Shown piece after piece: positions 61,827-64,000 of a stretch of 64,000 nt of DNA (position 1 is its first letter; each line of letters starts with the position of its first letter). Origin of the DNA: Zygnema circumcarinatum (taxonomy: Eukaryota > Streptophyta > Zygnematophyceae > Zygnematales > Zygnemataceae). The stretch lies in the NCBI GenBank assembly GCA_037447605.1, contig CM074817.1:1819497-1883496 (forward strand), given 5' to 3'. A program made the translations under genes and the position numbers. The notes under the pieces were generated by a model that saw nothing but the letters and a program-made list of their open reading frames with translations, did no database searches and was not told where the DNA came from.

Positions 61827-62096
61827 TTGGGTTGAATGCAAGGGGAAGTCTGGGATTTGGAGCTGGAGAGCTCAGTCCTCTACCTTGCTTCAAGCTGGAA
61901 ACCAGCATTACAATGTTAGTAAAGTCCGCTAGCAGGCTAGGAGCTCTAGGGGGCGCCCTAAGGTTTGGCTTGGGACATTTTGGTACCAGAGTTTGAACAA
62001 CTGGGTTTGAACACCAGACCACCCGGTACCCACACCAATGCTTTACCATTAAAAGGCAACCGCGATTGTAAACATAATGCCATACAACCAATTTAT
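61827..62096 (-). mobile_element. tRNA-like SINE, copy 1 (inverted)
   Basis: In sense (minus) direction it starts AAATTGGTTGTATGG and ends GCATTCAACCCAA followed by (TA)n. The tRNA-like head has TTTTAATGGTAAAGC (D-arm/A-box-like) and CTGGTGTTCAAACCCAG (T-arm/B-box-like with a 7-base TTCAAA loop). The body after it is unrelated to tRNA. The minus frame translating as MVVWHYVYNRG is chance. Confidence 0.75.
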
Positions 62097-62113
62097 AGCG
62101 TTTCGCTATATAT

Positions 62114-62369
62114 ATATATAAATTGGTTGTATGGCATTATGTTTACAATCGCGGTTGCCTTTTAATGGTAAAGCATTGGTGTGGGTACCGGGTGGTCTGG
62201 TGTTCAAACCCAGTTGTTCAAACTCTGGTACCAAAATGTCCCAAGCCAAACCTTAGGGCGCCCCCTAGAGCTCCTAGCCTGCTAGCGGACTTTACTAACA
62301 TTGTAATGCTGGTTTCCAGCTTGAAGCAAGGTAGAGGACTGAGCTCTCCAGCTCCAAATCCCAGACTTC
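62114..62369 (+). mobile_element. tRNA-like SINE, copy 2 (3' truncated)
   Basis: Virtually identical to copy 1 in inverse orientation but lacking the last ~20 bases; it stops at CCCAGACTTC where copy 3 begins. Confidence 0.75.
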
Positions 62370-62370
62370 A

Positions 62371-62644
62371 CGCTATAAATTGGTTGTATGGCATTATGTT
62401 TACAATCGCGGTTGCCTTTTAATGGTAAAGCATTGGTGTGGGTACCGGGTGGTCTGGTGTTCAAACCCAGTTGTTCAAACTCTGGTACCAAAATGTCCCA
62501 AGCCAAACCTTAGGGCGCCCCCTAGAGCTCCTAGCCTGCTAGCGGACTTTACTATCATTGTAATGCTGGTTTCCAGCTTGAAGCAAGGTAGAGGACTGAG
62601 CTCTCCAGCTCCAAATCCCAGACTTCCCCTTGCATTCAACCCAA
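62371..62644 (+). mobile_element. tRNA-like SINE, copy 3
   Basis: Direct repeat of copy 2 with one visible substitution (ACTATCATTG for ACTAACATTG) and a full 3' end GCATTCAACCCAA, without a (TA)n tail. Confidence 0.75.
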
Positions 62645-62911
62645 CGCCCCTTTGTACGCTCCACCCGTCGAACCCTTTACCAGCGTAAGGGACCGGGAGC
62701 AGGGCTAGCCAATGGCGTAATGCCACGTGGCCAAACGGCTGGTCTCATGCCCATGGCATGGGAAGTCAGCGGATTGTGGTCACATGAACTTTCCCAATGC
62801 GGGAGCAAGACATGCCACGGCGGTTGTGGTCGCGCTTCAACCGTAACGCGCGACGCCGCAAAACCGCCGTCAGTCCGTACTATCCGTACTAAAGAATCGA
62901 AGGATGATATA

Positions 62912-63502
62912 CAGTGGGGGGTCCTCGTATTTACCACCCTAAGGAGTGCGTCCTCAATATTTTCGCCCCGATTTTGCCGAAACCACCTCTTTGTACGGTA
63001 ACTTGTGTTAGCCGTACTGTTCGTACTGTTCGTACCGTTGGTACTTTCCGTACTATTCGTACCATCTGTACTAGCCGTTACGGGCTTACGCAAAACTCAC
63101 CTAATCTCCCCGCTCGTGCCGCCGTAAGAGGCGCTCGCTCTTCTCCCCTTCTTCCTGGCTTCGATACGATACGATAAGAAACGACCGGTACGATACTATA
63201 CGATACGAGGCGATACGATACGAGACGCCTCGATAGGGTATTGTTCGTACGTGCCGTACGAGCTGAGACGAACAACAGAGCGGAAAACTACGTCTGCGTC
63301 GCGATATGGCATGATACGATACGATACTAAACGAGACAGTACGATACGGTACGATATCATACGGTACGATACGTACGGTCCAACATGAACTCTAACAGAA
63401 TACCGCCCGTCTATTCGTAACACGAACCTTATATATGCAAAATTAATATTTTCGCCTCATATTGGCCGGAACCAGGGTGGAAAATATGAGGACCCCCTAC
63501 TG
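62912..63502. mobile_element. 591-bp TA-flanked TIR element (pogo/Tc1-like), no transposase
   Basis: Ends CAGTGGGGGGTCCTCGTATT and CAGTAGGGGGTCCTCATATT (inverse) form a ~29-bp imperfect TIR, flanked by TA at 62910-62911 and 63503-63504. Inside are AATATTTTCGCC words shared with the 191-bp MITE, GTACTGTTC-type repeats (63005-63075) and GATAC repeats (63160-63380). Confidence 0.75.
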
Positions 63503-63504
63503 TA

Positions 63505-64000
63505 TTTTGAACTCACGATGGCAAAGCCATCAAACGTACATGAAGGAAATCAACATCGGGAACCAAAGGGAGCGGTCACAATGGACTAAAGGTCAAAGAA
63601 AAAGCTTCTGAACGGATGTCTACTCCTAGGCTCAACAACACGGCACTAGAAGAAGCCGCGAAGGTCGCCAATATGTGGCGCAGCACGCGTAGGAAGGGGT
63701 GGAAGACCACCGGGACGAGCACCAACAACCTCCGCACGCCGGAGGATGGTGGAAGCCAGGCAACGCTGCAAGGCGATAGAAATGCGCTGTCGATAAAAAG
63801 CCGCGAGGATCGCTGGGGAAGGGCTTCCTTCTGGGGCTGTGCGCGCATCTCAAAGGAGCGATGGGCGCACTGGCGAAGGAAGACATCCAACCGAGCATCG
63901 AGGCAGCCAAAAATCTCGACCGCCAACGGAACAAACTCATCGGCCGAGTCGCGATGAGCATACGCGCGCTCCTTGCGAAGCGCCGCGTCTCGAGCAGCGG
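63505..64000 (-). mobile_element. LINE 3' end, third copy (runs off right edge)
   Basis: The minus strand repeats the C-terminal LINE sequence of 10700-11150 and 19060-19500, including AVEIFGCLD and the 3' sequence CACGATGGCAAAGCCATC on the plus strand. It abuts the TIR element at 63502 with only a few bases between. The upstream part lies outside the window. Confidence 0.75.

Noticed and set aside
62130-62215. Candidate tRNA gene in the SINE
   Set aside because: A D-arm-like and a T-arm-like segment are present, but no acceptor stem can be closed, the T stem has a mismatch and the unit is repeated with a non-tRNA body; SINE fits better.

Overview
The window is nuclear DNA from a streptophyte (land plant or charophyte alga). 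The evidence is spliced genes, a plant-type acidic ribosomal protein P3, a USP-domain receptor-like cytoplasmic kinase, a PPR gene, LTR retrotransposons primed by the plant initiator-Met site (TGGTATCAGAGC) and telo-boxes upstream of the ribosomal protein gene. I cannot name the species; the large repeat load and LINE type would fit a charophyte such as Chara, but that is a guess. A 100-N gap (11829-11928) and a 10-N gap (23236-23245) mark a draft assembly.

Region 1 (1-28200) is repeats. Two related Ty3/gypsy elements on the minus strand, called A and B here, are nested: B's 5' LTR cuts into A's pol just after RNase H. The block B-gag, LTR_B, A-pol/gag, LTR_A, pyrimidine minisatellite, G-rich segment, MITE, LINE 3' end occurs twice at a constant offset of about 8.36 kb. 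The second LINE copy (19060-28200, minus) is split by a complete non-autonomous LTR element (LARD, 20642-25391) with a 5-bp target duplication.

Region 2 (28400-61620) holds seven protein genes whose exons I could join by phase: a short PPR gene (+), a TBC-domain RabGAP (-), ribosomal protein P3 (+), a USP-kinase of the RLCK VI type (+), a CAMK-like Ser/Thr kinase (-), the splicing factor CWC22 (-) and a TRF4/5-type non-canonical poly(A) polymerase (-). They are ordinary housekeeping and signalling genes and do not form a pathway, although three act on RNA (PPR, CWC22, poly(A) polymerase). Four of 35 inferred introns appear to use GC donors. Between the genes lie a Mutator-like long-TIR element with 8-bp TSD, a CCAATGG-rich promoter, an array of G-box-bearing repeats, four AGGCCT-centred palindromes, a 135-bp tandem repeat that stays open as an ORF, and TA-flanked TIR elements.

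Region 3 (61800-64000) is repeats again: a tRNA-like SINE in three nearly identical copies (one inverted), a 591-bp TIR element with TA flanks, and the 3' end of another LINE running off the right edge.
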